Assembly: GCA_903840165.1 (NCBI GenBank)
Contig: CAIMEY010000013.1
Coordinates: 1 to 56,855, forward strand
Length of the DNA stretch: 56,855 nt
Reading direction: 5' to 3'
DNA from: an uncultured Myxococcales bacterium
GTDB lineage: Bacteria; Myxococcota_A; UBA9042
The position numbers and the translations under genes are program-made. Positions 45,055-54,488 of this stretch are shown here, piece after piece. Below the pieces are notes generated by a model, which had not been told where the DNA came from, made no database searches, and saw nothing but the letters and a program-made list of their open reading frames with translations. How positions within the stretch are numbered: position 1 is the stretch's first letter; each line of letters opens with the position of its first letter.

Positions 45055-47982
45055 GTGATTCACAGAATTGCGCAATATGTCCAAGCTATTTTGCGACGAC
45101 TGGTCGCTGCGTGCATGCGAACTCCGTCGCGCTCAACATTGATCTACGTCGCCATTCTGACCTTGCCGCAACTGCTGGTCCATGTGGCATTAAAGCTGCA
45201 TAAGATCAAAATATTGCACCAAGCGCTATGGACGCTGCCAGCCGTCAAGGCCATCGCCTCCGATCTCGCCTTTGCCGGTCTTTGGCTTGGCGCTTGGGCT
45301 TGGCTTCTGACCACACTGCCCGAGCGTTTTCGTCGTTATTTCGCGGTTATACTGCACATTACCACGGCATTGCTGCTGACGGTCGCGGTCGCTGAGCACG
45401 GCTTTTGGCTCGCGTCCGGAAGTCTGCTCGACGGCGACATGGTCATCTTCTTTGTCAAGTACTTCTCGATGATTGCGAAGGTGGCTGCCAGCGAGTACCG
45501 GGCTTGGCACACCTTGGCCTTTGCCGGTGCGCTGGCGGTGGCGATTGGCCCGTTGTGGCTGCGTGGCGGGCGACGATGGTGGCTCGAAGCGGGCGAATCG
45601 CGAGCGGGCGATGGCCGGCGTCTTGTGGCCGCAGTGCTGCTGCTCGCAGGTCTGCCGGTGGTCCTGCGTCCAGTCCCTATGCCTGCGCAATTGCAACCGA
45701 TTACGGCCGTCAGCTCGGCAACAATTGCGGCAGGCGTGGTGCGTGGCACGCTCGGACTGCAGAGCCGCGCCGTGGACCTAGGCGAGGTCAAGCCGTTGCA
45801 GCCAATGGTCGTTACCAAGCCGAGTTCTGCTAAAGATTACAATGTAGTGCTGGTGGTGCTCGAATCAACCCGCGCCTTGTCCACCACGCCCTATCAACCG
45901 GGGCTGGCGACGACGCCCTTTCTCGACAAGCTTGCAAGTCGCGGAATTCGCGTCGATACCGCCTACACGACGATTCCGCACACGACCAAGGCGCTGGTGG
46001 CCGTCCATTGCGGCTTATACCCTAAAATTACGCCGTATTTTGACGAAGCTGCGCCCGGAGCTATTCCGACCGATTGCCTAGCGCGCATTCTCAAGCGCCA
46101 CGGCTGGGCCACGGGCTACTTCATGGCCTCGGAGTCCGTTTTTGAGCGAAATCGGGAGCTTGTACAGGAATTCGGCTTTGACACCTTGGTCGCCAAAGAA
46201 GAGCTCGACAAGACCGGCGATGCCAAAGGCTTTGAGGAAGTAAACTACTTTGGATACGAAGACTTAGCCCTGATACGCCCGGCCATGCGCTGGGTCGATG
46301 CCCACAAGGGAAACCCGACGTTTCAGGCCTTCCTGACGCTAACGTCGCACCACCCCTACATCGTACCCAAGAACTGGAAAACGCAGACATTTTCGACCGA
46401 TAGCAAGGTGAACGACTACCTCAACGCCTTGCATTATCAGGACGAGTTCCTCAGGCAACTCTATGAAGCGTATGAGAAACGAGGCCTCAACGACCGGACG
46501 GTCTGGGTCCTCATCGGTGACCACGGCGAGGGCTTTGGCGAACACGGCAAGTTCCAGCATGATTCCGCGTTGTATGAGGAAATGCTGCGCGTGCCAATGG
46601 TCGTGGTTGGCCCTGGCATCGCGCCCCAGGTAGTCCGAGGACTCCATCAGAACATTGACGTTTTGCCGACCATCTTGGACGCACTGGGCCTGGAAGTGGC
46701 CGCCGGAACGGTCCAGGGCAAGAGCGTGCTGAGCACCAAGGGACATGACCGACTGTTTTTTTCGTGTTGGCATCGGGACTTGGGGCTCGGACTGCGTCAG
46801 GGCAATCAAAAGATCATTTGGAACTACGACAAGAAACCTATCGAATCCTATGACCTTTCTAAAGACGCTAGCGAGACCCATGACCTGCTGACCAAACTGA
46901 GCGAAGCACAGCGATCTGAGGCGCTGACGGCCATGAAGGCCTGGAAATCTCAGGTGAATGGCCAATGGGAGCAGCAGGGCCAGCGGCGCGTGGCACCCTT
47001 TGTCGGCGGCCAAGCGCCTCACCCTTCGCACCCGTGCGACGTGCAATTTGGCGATTTTGCAAAGCTAATCGGCTATGACATCGAAAGCGGACCGGTTCAG
47101 GCGGGCGGCGCTATTTGGCTGACGACCTACTGGCAATCGACGCAAAAGACCAAGGGAGACTGGCAGTTCTTCGTGCACATCCTGGGCCCAGGCAACCATT
47201 TCACGCGCGCAGACCACATTCCGGTCGAAGGCAGTCACCCGGTTTCGGCCTGGGAACCGGGTCAATACGTCGTGGACAAGACGTGGCTGCGCTTTGATCC
47301 AGGCGTTCCCACTGGGATTTTCGACGTATTCTTAGGGATGTACAATACCGCAGACCATGACCACAGAGCCGGGCTGACTGGCACGGGGGCGGTGCTCGAC
47401 CTCGACAACCGGGTCTGGCTTGCCGGCGTCAACGTGCACAACGCCAAGCGCCCACCGGAGCACTTTCCTTCTGTTCGTGAACAACTACCGGCAGATAGAA
47501 AGGTTCAGGTCCACGATGCGCCGCCCGATGGCGCTGAACCGCTGGACATTCGGTTTGGCGACTCAATTCGCGTATTCCGCATAGATGCCGAAGGATTACA
47601 GGCAACCCCCGGCAGCCTGGTCCGACTGCACTACCACCTTCAAGTGCTCCGCAAGCCGCCCCGCTTCTCTGAAATCTTCTTGCATATCAATGGCCCAAAA
47701 GTAGCAGATAGCGACAAGGCCGCGCCGCGCTACGTCAACGATAGCCACGCGCCGCTCGGTGGTGCCTATCCGGTTGAAGCGTGGCAAGCCGGCGATATTA
47801 TCGATGAATTGCACGAGTGGCGTGTGCCTAAGGATTGGCCCGCTGGCGATACCGGCATCCATATCGGCTTCTGGAATCCGAACTTGACCACGCCCGACCA
47901 ACGTCTTCCGGTCACGGGAACTGGTGCGACCATCGACAAGGGCACCCGCTTGCGGACGGCCGTGGTGCATGTGCAGCGGTAG
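45055..47982 (+). CDS. Membrane sulfatase / LTA-synthase-like enzyme with duplicated C-terminal beta domains
   Basis: GTG 45055 with AGGAAGG 10 bases upstream is preferred (975 residues); a GTG at 44938 and an ATG at 45115 are alternatives. Four or five helices (residues ~25-210) precede an alkaline-phosphatase-fold domain: VVLVVLESTRALS, the nucleophile region IPHTTKALVAVHCGL (~residue 310), and GDHGEGFGEHGKFQHD. The layout matches lipoteichoic-acid-synthase/phosphoethanolamine-transferase-type enzymes. Residues ~660-975 hold two copies of a beta domain (FGDFAKLIGYDI, FGDSIRVFRIDA) of the kind also seen at the C-terminus of some GT39 proteins. Phosphoglycerol or sulfate transfer to glycans is likely. 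Confidence 0.83.
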   Translation: MIHRIAQYVQAILRRLVAACMRTPSRSTLIYVAILTLPQLLVHVALKLHKIKILHQALWTLPAVKAIASDLAFAGLWLGAWAWLLTTLPERFRRYFAVILHITTALLLTVAVAEHGFWLASGSLLDGDMVIFFVKYFSMIAKVAASEYRAWHTLAFAGALAVAIGPLWLRGGRRWWLEAGESRAGDGRRLVAAVLLLAGLPVVLRPVPMPAQLQPITAVSSATIAAGVVRGTLGLQSRAVDLGEVKPLQPMVVTKPSSAKDYNVVLVVLESTRALSTTPYQPGLATTPFLDKLASRGIRVDTAYTTIPHTTKALVAVHCGLYPKITPYFDEAAPGAIPTDCLARILKRHGWATGYFMASESVFERNRELVQEFGFDTLVAKEELDKTGDAKGFEEVNYFGYEDLALIRPAMRWVDAHKGNPTFQAFLTLTSHHPYIVPKNWKTQTFSTDSKVNDYLNALHYQDEFLRQLYEAYEKRGLNDRTVWVLIGDHGEGFGEHGKFQHDSALYEEMLRVPMVVVGPGIAPQVVRGLHQNIDVLPTILDALGLEVAAGTVQGKSVLSTKGHDRLFFSCWHRDLGLGLRQGNQKIIWNYDKKPIESYDLSKDASETHDLLTKLSEAQRSEALTAMKAWKSQVNGQWEQQGQRRVAPFVGGQAPHPSHPCDVQFGDFAKLIGYDIESGPVQAGGAIWLTTYWQSTQKTKGDWQFFVHILGPGNHFTRADHIPVEGSHPVSAWEPGQYVVDKTWLRFDPGVPTGIFDVFLGMYNTADHDHRAGLTGTGAVLDLDNRVWLAGVNVHNAKRPPEHFPSVREQLPADRKVQVHDAPPDGAEPLDIRFGDSIRVFRIDAEGLQATPGSLVRLHYHLQVLRKPPRFSEIFLHINGPKVADSDKAAPRYVNDSHAPLGGAYPVEAWQAGDIIDELHEWRVPKDWPAGDTGIHIGFWNPNLTTPDQRLPVTGTGATIDKGTRLRTAVVHVQR

Positions 47983-47990
47983 ACGGCCAC

Positions 47991-48020
47991 TGTTTAAAAA
48001 ATAAACATGTTGTCTTTTTT
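47991..48020 (+). terminator. Weak hairpin plus T-run after the sulfatase gene
   Basis: TGTTTA (47991-47996) and TAAACA (48002-48007) pair around five A's; six T's follow at 48015-48020. The stem is AT-rich and the T-run is displaced by seven bases, so termination would be inefficient. Confidence 0.35.
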
Positions 48021-48098
48021 GGATGCAGCACCGCGCAGCCAAGACGGCTCACTTCCCGTAAATACAAACAGTTAACACAGTGCAAACCGCCACGGCTT

Positions 48099-48114
48099 TG
48101 GCACGTTTGCTGCA
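48099..48114 (+). promoter_or_regulatory. Sigma-54 type (-24/-12) promoter of the beta-propeller lipoprotein gene
   Basis: TGGCACG-TTTG-CTGCA: GG at 48100-48101 and GC at 48112-48113 are exactly 12 bases apart, and 11 of the 12 consensus positions of TGGCACG-N4-TTGCA agree. A start about 12 bases on would leave a leader of ~38 bases before ATG 48163. Sigma-54 with enhancer-binding activators is widely used in Myxococcota. Confidence 0.65.
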
Positions 48115-48162
48115 ACACTGTAGAGCGGCTGACGACTCAATTGCGTCGCCTAGGAGATGAAG

Positions 48163-51100
48163 ATGTATGCCCCCACCAAACTGCTGAGGTCAAGAATGCC
48201 TTGGCGAACATTGACTTCAACGGTTGCATTTGCGTGCCTCGCCCTGTCGGCGTGTCACGATGCGACAGTCACGACGCAGGCGACTCCCAAGAACACGTTT
48301 CATTCCATCAAGCCAGGCTCTACCAATTCCGGCTCAGCTTCCAACTCCGCGGGAACGGGCGCTGCGGCAAGTGGTACCGATGCTCAACAAGTGATGATTG
48401 TGAAAGGCGATGTTGCCCGCTTGGATGGTTCCACGCTCTACGTGGTGAACCAATGGCGCGGCCTGCAAGTGGTCGATGTGGCGAATCCGGCCCAGCCGAA
48501 ACTGATTGCGCGGGCTGCCATGAACGGGCAACCACAGGAAATGTACGTAGAAAATGGCGAAGGCATCGTCCTACTTACCCAGGTTGCTTCGCTAGACGAC
48601 GCAGGCGGCAAGCCGATTGCCAGCGCCGGAAGTCAGGTCAAGAGGATGCAGCTCGGTAATTCGCCTAAAGAACTAGGCAGTTTCTCGCTGCCTGGGACAA
48701 TCTACGCAAGCAAGAAGATTGGCAATAACTTGGTGCTGATTGTACCTCAAGTCAACTGGAATCCTTGGTATTTTGGCTGCTATGGGCCCTACGCTTGCGC
48801 GGCTTCAGCCAATGGTGGCGGCGTTGCGACGGCCGGGACGGGGGCTTCGAGCTCGGGCACCTCCTCGGCGATCGCATATCCGGGCGGTTACAACGGTGGT
48901 ATCCAAGCAGACAAGACTCGGATTGTAGTCCTAAATTTAAGCCCATCGGCCGGCATCAAAGAGGTCGGCGAGGTCGAGATTCCGGGTGGCGTCCTCGGCT
49001 CGTCCATCCAAATCGGCGAGGTCCTGGTGGCCAGCCAGAATTGGAACTGGAGCGGAGATAGTGGAACTATTGTCACCAATTACAACCAAATTAAGATTGC
49101 GGGCGACGGCACGCCGACGTTGGGCGGCAAACTCCAGCACTCCGCGCCGTGGACGGCCGATGGCGCGTTGACGCTGGCCCAAGTCGAGTACGTCGGGCCT
49201 GGCAAGCTGATGACCGTCGCGATGCAGTACCAGACGGACGGATACGCCGTTAATCTCGCGCAGATGGGCGTGGCCGGCGACACGTGGAAGCAGACATCCG
49301 TGTTGGCCCAGCCCAAGACTTCGTACGCTGGCAAGCTGGCGGTCGATGGCGCGGTAGCCCTTTACGCCTCGGCACCTCCGCCAAACAGCGTGCCTGTGGA
49401 CGGCAGCGGCAAGGACCCGGCGGGAGACGCGACAGGCACATATGGCATTGATATTATCGACATTTCATCGGATTCTACGATGACCGTTCAGGGCCATTTG
49501 GCACTCAGCGGTGATGCTTATGGCCTTTGGTACGACCAGTTCCAGTCCGTCGGTAACGGCCACTGGGTGATTGCAACCCGCGGCGCTTCATATACCGACG
49601 TCGTTTTGCGGAGTTTGGATGTCACAGATGCCAAAAAGCCGACCTGGTCCAGCCAAGTTCAGGTTTCGTCTAACTACGGCGCGCAGGCGGAGTTGATCAA
49701 CCCGACGCTGATGGCCATTGCGACAACCAACCCGGACCCGTCAAAGACTCAATTTGATAGTGGAATCGAGCTGATTTCGCTGGCATCGGACGGCAAGCTG
49801 CAGGCGCGCGGCACCTTCCAATCCAACTATTTGTACTACTATCAGCTGCATAGCCTGCTGGCCAACGACAAGCTGATTCGCGTATCCAATCAGGCGCTTG
49901 AGATCATTGATGTGGCCAATCTGGATGCCCCAAAGCCGCTCGGCAAGCTGGAACTGGCTGCCATGGTGATGGATTTGACGGCAGCGGGCGGTCGTCCCGT
50001 GGCGCTGGTTCAATCGTGGTCGGACGGCAAGACGTTTCTGCGGGTGCTGCCGGTGGGCGGGACGGACGAGCTCAATCCAGACGGCCAGTTGGAGGTGCAG
50101 TCCTACGGGCAACTCTACGCCAACGGCAGCTTTGTCTACGCGGTAGATTACCAATCGGTGCGGGTGTTTGACGTGAGTGACCCCAAGTCGCCCAAGGCCC
50201 GCGGGCAATGGTCGGCCACTGTGGATCCCTCTGTCGCAACCGACCAATATTACTGGAATACGTGGCAGGTCGCTCAGAAGGATAGCACACTGTATTTCGT
50301 CGGTACCAAGGTCACGTACACGACATCCACGGGTGTCGCCTGCACGGGCTCGTCAACCGGCGGCTCCTCAGGTCCCGACAGCGCGCCGAGCGCAGATGCC
50401 ACCGCGGCCCCGGACCCAGCCGACGCAGGCAGTACTGAGCCAAGCGACGGCGCAGACGCAAGTGCTACCGACGGCGGCAAGGAACCGACCGATGCTGGCG
50501 GTGCGGGTGATAGTGGCGTCAATTGCTATGCAAACCCGGTCTATACTACGCGAATTGCAGCACTTGACCTGTCAGATCCGGACAATCCAAAGGTATCGAC
50601 CACCATCGAACTTGCAGACGTGTCGTGGGCCAGTGACCTGAAGATCTCCGGCAATACGCTGGTTCTCACCCACTATAAGAGCCTTCAGGGCACCGACGGC
50701 CAGTGGTGGGGCGAATACTGGCTCGACCGCATCGACATCTCTAAGCCGGCTGCGCCCAAGCTCACTGATTCGATTAACATTCCAGGAAGCTTGGTTGGCC
50801 TGAGCGCCGACGGCAAGAGCGCTGTGACGATGGACTGGCAGCTGCAGGACGGCACCAAGGAGGCTGATGGCAAGTATGTCATCATTCTGCATGGCATTTC
50901 CTTGAGCGGTGGCCAAGCTGAGGTCAAGAGCACGCTCAATCTGCAACTGCAGGCCAGCACGACCTTGAGGCAGGGCGACGAAATCTACGTGTCTGCATGG
51001 CCTTACTGGTGGCAGTGGCCGCAGGCGACCGGCAGCGCCGACCCGGGCGTTCAGACCTCGCTTCTGGTGATAGATGCCAAGGATCCCGCGAAGTTGACGC

Positions 51101-51348
51101 AGACTCTGGCCCTGGACACGGGCGCCGGAATCACGGGAATGCAGGTTCAGGGTTCGCTGCTCTTTGCAAACCTTGCGAATACAATGGGCATTGGCGTCTG
51201 GAACCTCACCGATCCGGCGACGCCGGTATTCCAGCAGTTCCTGCCGACCAACGGCTACTGGTGGGCACCGCGGGTCACCGTTGTCGGAGGTAGCGCCTAC
51301 GTCCCCGCCGGATGGTACGGCATCTCCGCGTGGACATTGGGAAAGTAG
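48163..51348 (+). CDS. Large beta-propeller lipoprotein (LVIVD-type repeats)
   Basis: ATG 48163 has AGGAG six bases upstream; ATG 48157 abuts the site directly. 1,061 residues. The lipobox is LALSAC (Cys31), followed by a Ser/Gly/Asn linker. Blade motifs recur: YVVNQWRGLQVVDVANPAQP, IRVSNQALEIIDVANLDAP, YAVDYQSVRVFDVSDPKSP and ALDLSDPDNPKVSTTIEL, typical of LVIVD/beta-propeller surface proteins. Residues ~728-785 are a disordered Asp/Ala/Ser/Pro linker bounded by two cysteines, inserted in the propeller. No catalytic residues are recognised. The sigma-54-type promoter suggests expression under specific conditions. Confidence 0.82.
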   Translation: MYAPTKLLRSRMPWRTLTSTVAFACLALSACHDATVTTQATPKNTFHSIKPGSTNSGSASNSAGTGAAASGTDAQQVMIVKGDVARLDGSTLYVVNQWRGLQVVDVANPAQPKLIARAAMNGQPQEMYVENGEGIVLLTQVASLDDAGGKPIASAGSQVKRMQLGNSPKELGSFSLPGTIYASKKIGNNLVLIVPQVNWNPWYFGCYGPYACAASANGGGVATAGTGASSSGTSSAIAYPGGYNGGIQADKTRIVVLNLSPSAGIKEVGEVEIPGGVLGSSIQIGEVLVASQNWNWSGDSGTIVTNYNQIKIAGDGTPTLGGKLQHSAPWTADGALTLAQVEYVGPGKLMTVAMQYQTDGYAVNLAQMGVAGDTWKQTSVLAQPKTSYAGKLAVDGAVALYASAPPPNSVPVDGSGKDPAGDATGTYGIDIIDISSDSTMTVQGHLALSGDAYGLWYDQFQSVGNGHWVIATRGASYTDVVLRSLDVTDAKKPTWSSQVQVSSNYGAQAELINPTLMAIATTNPDPSKTQFDSGIELISLASDGKLQARGTFQSNYLYYYQLHSLLANDKLIRVSNQALEIIDVANLDAPKPLGKLELAAMVMDLTAAGGRPVALVQSWSDGKTFLRVLPVGGTDELNPDGQLEVQSYGQLYANGSFVYAVDYQSVRVFDVSDPKSPKARGQWSATVDPSVATDQYYWNTWQVAQKDSTLYFVGTKVTYTTSTGVACTGSSTGGSSGPDSAPSADATAAPDPADAGSTEPSDGADASATDGGKEPTDAGGAGDSGVNCYANPVYTTRIAALDLSDPDNPKVSTTIELADVSWASDLKISGNTLVLTHYKSLQGTDGQWWGEYWLDRIDISKPAAPKLTDSINIPGSLVGLSADGKSAVTMDWQLQDGTKEADGKYVIILHGISLSGGQAEVKSTLNLQLQASTTLRQGDEIYVSAWPYWWQWPQATGSADPGVQTSLLVIDAKDPAKLTQTLALDTGAGITGMQVQGSLLFANLANTMGIGVWNLTDPATPVFQQFLPTNGYWWAPRVTVVGGSAYVPAGWYGISAWTLGK

Positions 51349-51607
51349 GCTAGGAGGACTGTTTACAAGGCCCACGCAAGCTGCGGGATCTTGGGCGGAC
51401 GGGGGGCACTCGCAAGGGCGCCTTCCGTCTGCTTTTTGGCGAAGCTCGCGTCGGCAGCGCTGGCGTCAATGGCAGGGCCATGCGACAATTGCACTGGCTG
51501 GCCGGGGAATCTCGCGCTCGGCTGGCAAGTCCCGCGCTCCCGATATCTTCCTAAGATTGTTCGGCAATGGCTTTGCGCCCCATCGAGTCCGCCTTTGAGG
51601 TTTCCCA

Positions 51608-52132
51608 ATGAGCTACGTCAGCGACAACCTCTTGAATAACGAACGCATTGTTCATGAAAGCCGCCTTCATTGGACCCTGTACCTACACTGGAATGCGTTC
51701 TTGACCCTGTTCATTTTGCCCTGGCTGCGGCGCAGGACCAGCGAGTTTGCGGTCACGGATCATCGCATCATCATCAAAATTGGCATTTTCTCACGAAAAA
51801 CGGTCGACCTTAACCTGGCTAAGATCGAAACGGTCGATGTCGACCAACAGTTCCTAGGCCGGCTCTTTGGCTACGGTACGCTGGTCATCATCGGCACCGG
51901 CGGGACCAAAGAGACTTTTACCCATATTAGTCAGCCAATTGCCTTCCGACGCGCAGTTCAGCAAGCGACGCTCGACCTGCAAGGGACGCCGGCATTGGCC
52001 GATGCAAGTCCGCGTCGCGACTCGCAAAGCGCAGCTGAACGTCTAGCAAAGGCCAAGGAGTTGCTGGATCAGGGCCTGATCACCGAAGACGAGTTTTCCC
52101 AAGTCAAACAGCGCGTGATTGGCGAACTGTAG
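51608..52132 (+). CDS. Membrane PH-domain protein with SHOCT domain
   Basis: 174 residues; ATG 51608 with GAGG seven bases upstream. A helix (WNAFLTLFILPWL) is followed by a bacterial PH (bPH2/DUF304) domain: FAVTDHRIIIKIGIFSRKT, DLNLAKIETVDVDQQFLGRL and GYGTLVIIGTGG. The C-terminal ~30 residues are a SHOCT module (LAKAKELLDQGLITEDEFSQ). Such proteins are small membrane scaffolds or oligomerisation factors. It begins the exopolysaccharide-type operon, 9 bases before the glycosyltransferase gene. Confidence 0.85.
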   Translation: MSYVSDNLLNNERIVHESRLHWTLYLHWNAFLTLFILPWLRRRTSEFAVTDHRIIIKIGIFSRKTVDLNLAKIETVDVDQQFLGRLFGYGTLVIIGTGGTKETFTHISQPIAFRRAVQQATLDLQGTPALADASPRRDSQSAAERLAKAKELLDQGLITEDEFSQVKQRVIGEL

Positions 52133-52141
52133 GAAACGACA

Positions 52142-53371
52142 ATGGCTTTCCTCCTTGTGGCAATGGGTTGGCTGGGGCTGATGTTTGCCGTGGCATGGCT
52201 GCTCGCGCTGGCAATTGGGCCGCGATTGGTGAATCATTTTGGGTCTTTGCCTATGGCGAGACTGAATCCACTGCGGCTGATCAAGGGCAGCCCCCCCAAG
52301 GTGTCCGTGATTGTGGCAGCTCGCAATGAACAAGACGGGATCGGCGCGCGAATCGACAACCTCTTTGCCGTAGAGGCGCCGGCGGGTGGACTGGAAATCA
52401 TCATTATTTCAGATGGTTCGACGGACCAGACCGAGGCCATCGTCGCCACCCGTGCCCTGACCTGCCCCGCCGACCGGACGTTGGTGCTGCTGCAGCAACA
52501 CCCCAATCAAGGCAAGGAGTTTGCGCTGGATGTCGCCGCCAAGGCAGCCACGGGCGACATTTTGGCGCTGACCGATGCGACCACGCATTGGCAACCGGAC
52601 ACAGTTCGGCATTTAGTGAGTGCATTGATGGAGTTGGGTGTCGGAGCAGTCTCGGGGCGAGTCCTCTATCGGCCGGCGCAAGTCAGCGAAGAGTCAGGCA
52701 TTGCCGACGCATTTGCTACGTACCAGAATTTCGTGGTGCGACAACGCAGCCAGGGCGAAGACCGCAGCATCCAAGTCTCGACCAGCGGTGCGTGCGCGGC
52801 GATTTGGCGCGAAGTGTGGCTGCGGCGGTATCAGCCTGACGTCAACTCTGACTTGCAACTACCCCTAATGGCGGCGGAATCCGGACTTGCTACGCGCTAT
52901 ATCGCCCAAGCCATCGCCTGGGAGGATACGCGCAATTCAATGGATGAGGAGTTGCAGGCCCGAACCCGCATCGCGCGCCGCTGCTTGGTGTCGGCCCCCA
53001 ATCTCATCGCGCGGCTCCTGCAGGCAAACGCCGGCTGGGTTGCCTTGCAAGTGCTTGTTTTGAAGGCGACTCGCTGGTTCATCTGGTTTCCCGTCGTCGT
53101 CACTTGCCTCAGCTTGCTAGCGTGGGCGTTGTCACTGCGCCGTCCGTGGGCAGGACTCGGTGCGCTGGGATTCGCGTGCGTGGGCGCGGCGCTAGGCCTG
53201 GGCTGGGCACGGCTCCGGGGTCGCACCAGGGGCGGCGGAAAAGTATTTGAAATGCTTGGATATTTGTTTATCGCGATCTGGGCAACGGCCAAGGCGGCTT
53301 GGCAAGTCAGTCAAGGCCAGACGGCCCTCGGTTGGCAACCAGATCGCCGCGGGCCTGGAGGAGCAGCGTGA
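52142..53371 (+). CDS. Membrane family 2 glycosyltransferase (IcaA/cellulose-synthase-like)
   Basis: 409 residues: one N-terminal helix, a GT-A domain and two to three C-terminal helices (WFIWFPVVVTCLSLLAWAL and following). Motifs: VSVIVAARNEQDGIG, IIISDGSTDQT, NQGKEFALDVA, the metal-binding position LALTDATTHW (usually D-x-D, here D-A-T), STSGACAAIW, NSDLQLPLM with the catalytic Asp, and QARTRIARR near QxxRW. It probably polymerises or exports a polysaccharide. The next gene overlaps its stop (GTGA). Confidence 0.85.
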   Translation: MAFLLVAMGWLGLMFAVAWLLALAIGPRLVNHFGSLPMARLNPLRLIKGSPPKVSVIVAARNEQDGIGARIDNLFAVEAPAGGLEIIIISDGSTDQTEAIVATRALTCPADRTLVLLQQHPNQGKEFALDVAAKAATGDILALTDATTHWQPDTVRHLVSALMELGVGAVSGRVLYRPAQVSEESGIADAFATYQNFVVRQRSQGEDRSIQVSTSGACAAIWREVWLRRYQPDVNSDLQLPLMAAESGLATRYIAQAIAWEDTRNSMDEELQARTRIARRCLVSAPNLIARLLQANAGWVALQVLVLKATRWFIWFPVVVTCLSLLAWALSLRRPWAGLGALGFACVGAALGLGWARLRGRTRGGGKVFEMLGYLFIAIWATAKAAWQVSQGQTALGWQPDRRGPGGAA

Positions 53372-54390
53372 ATCTACCTTTGTTTCTGGGCGGTTTGGCG
53401 GTATTCGTCCTCGCACCGCTGACCGTTGCCGTCTACCTGTTGTCGGCGATTGCAGCGGAATTTCGCAAACCTCGCATTCCTATTCTGAATTACCATCGGT
53501 TTCTCTATGGGCCTGCCGTCCGCGAAGGACGCGTGCTCGACCCTGAGCGCGTCTGGGCAGTCGAAGACGACGAGTTCCGCAGTCAATGCACCGCCTTGGT
53601 CAGTGCCGGCTATCGAACCATTATCTTCGACGAACTGGTTGCAGCCAGGAGCGGAGGCCCCGCCCTGCCTGATAAGCCGGTAGTCCTCACCTTTGACGAC
53701 GGTTACACGAGCAATTTTGAGCTGGCGCGCCCAATCATGAACGAACTCGGGATGCGCGGCGTCTTCTACGTGACGCTCGACCCCGATGATCATTCGCGCC
53801 AAGGGGTTGCCGGCAAAGACGACTGGATGACCGCGGAACAACTGCGTGTGCTGGCTTCCGAGGGACACAGCGTCCAGTCCCACAGCGTCACCCACGGCCT
53901 GATGTCGGAAATGACCGATGACCAAATCCGTTGGGAACTCAATGAGTCCCGCGCGCGCCTGGAGCAGATCACCGGCAAACCCGTCCAGCACTTCTGCATT
54001 CCGCGCGCCGGTGGCGATCGTCGCGTCGTGCGCCTCATCGGCCAAGCCGGCTACCTCACTTCGACGGGCGCCGACAAGGGCACTGCGGGCCCCAAACAAA
54101 ACCTGCTTCGCCTGCCGCGCATTGGTGTTCCTCGGGGCACGTCGGGGGCGCGCCTCCTGCGGCGTCTGCAGCCCGCACAGGCTGCCAAGGAGCGCGTATT
54201 GGCCGACGTTCGGCTGGTGCCGACGCGCGTGCTGGGTCCACGAATTGGCTATCATATCAGGCAGTTGCTCTATGGGACACCCTGGCTCCGGCGGCTCCTC
54301 CAAGACAACCTTGGATGGCTGATCGCAACGGCAGCTATGGTCTATGCAGGCTTGGCTGTGGCCTGGGTTGTTCGGATGGTCGGACGGTAG
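53368..54390 (+). CDS. Polysaccharide deacetylase (NodB/CE4-type), membrane anchored
   Basis: GTG 53368 overlaps the glycosyltransferase stop and follows GGAGGAG; 340 residues. An N-terminal helix (LFLGGLAVFVLAPLTVAVYLL) and a C-terminal helix (LIATAAMVYAGLAVAWVV) flank the CE4 domain: LNYHRF, the catalytic-metal motif TFDDG, the His motif HSVTH and HFCIPRAGGDRR. It would N- or O-deacetylate the polymer made by the previous gene product, as PgaB/IcaB do for poly-N-acetylglucosamine (analogy). Confidence 0.88.
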   Translation: MNLPLFLGGLAVFVLAPLTVAVYLLSAIAAEFRKPRIPILNYHRFLYGPAVREGRVLDPERVWAVEDDEFRSQCTALVSAGYRTIIFDELVAARSGGPALPDKPVVLTFDDGYTSNFELARPIMNELGMRGVFYVTLDPDDHSRQGVAGKDDWMTAEQLRVLASEGHSVQSHSVTHGLMSEMTDDQIRWELNESRARLEQITGKPVQHFCIPRAGGDRRVVRLIGQAGYLTSTGADKGTAGPKQNLLRLPRIGVPRGTSGARLLRRLQPAQAAKERVLADVRLVPTRVLGPRIGYHIRQLLYGTPWLRRLLQDNLGWLIATAAMVYAGLAVAWVVRMVGR

Positions 54391-54488
54391 CGGCAAGGTT
54401 GGGCCGTGAAAATGGCAGATACCTCGTATTTTCAATATGTTGAGACTCTGGTATGCAAACCTGCTGCAAACCAGCGAGGAAGGGCGTA

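Noticed and set aside
51391..51639. Short open frame between the beta-propeller gene and the PH-SHOCT gene
   Set aside because: It overlaps the PH-SHOCT start, lacks a ribosome-binding site and shows no recognisable features.
53374..54435. A 353-codon minus-strand open frame opposite the polysaccharide deacetylase
   Set aside because: The plus-strand frame carries the TFDDG and HSVTH motifs; the opposite frame shows none and is a shadow.
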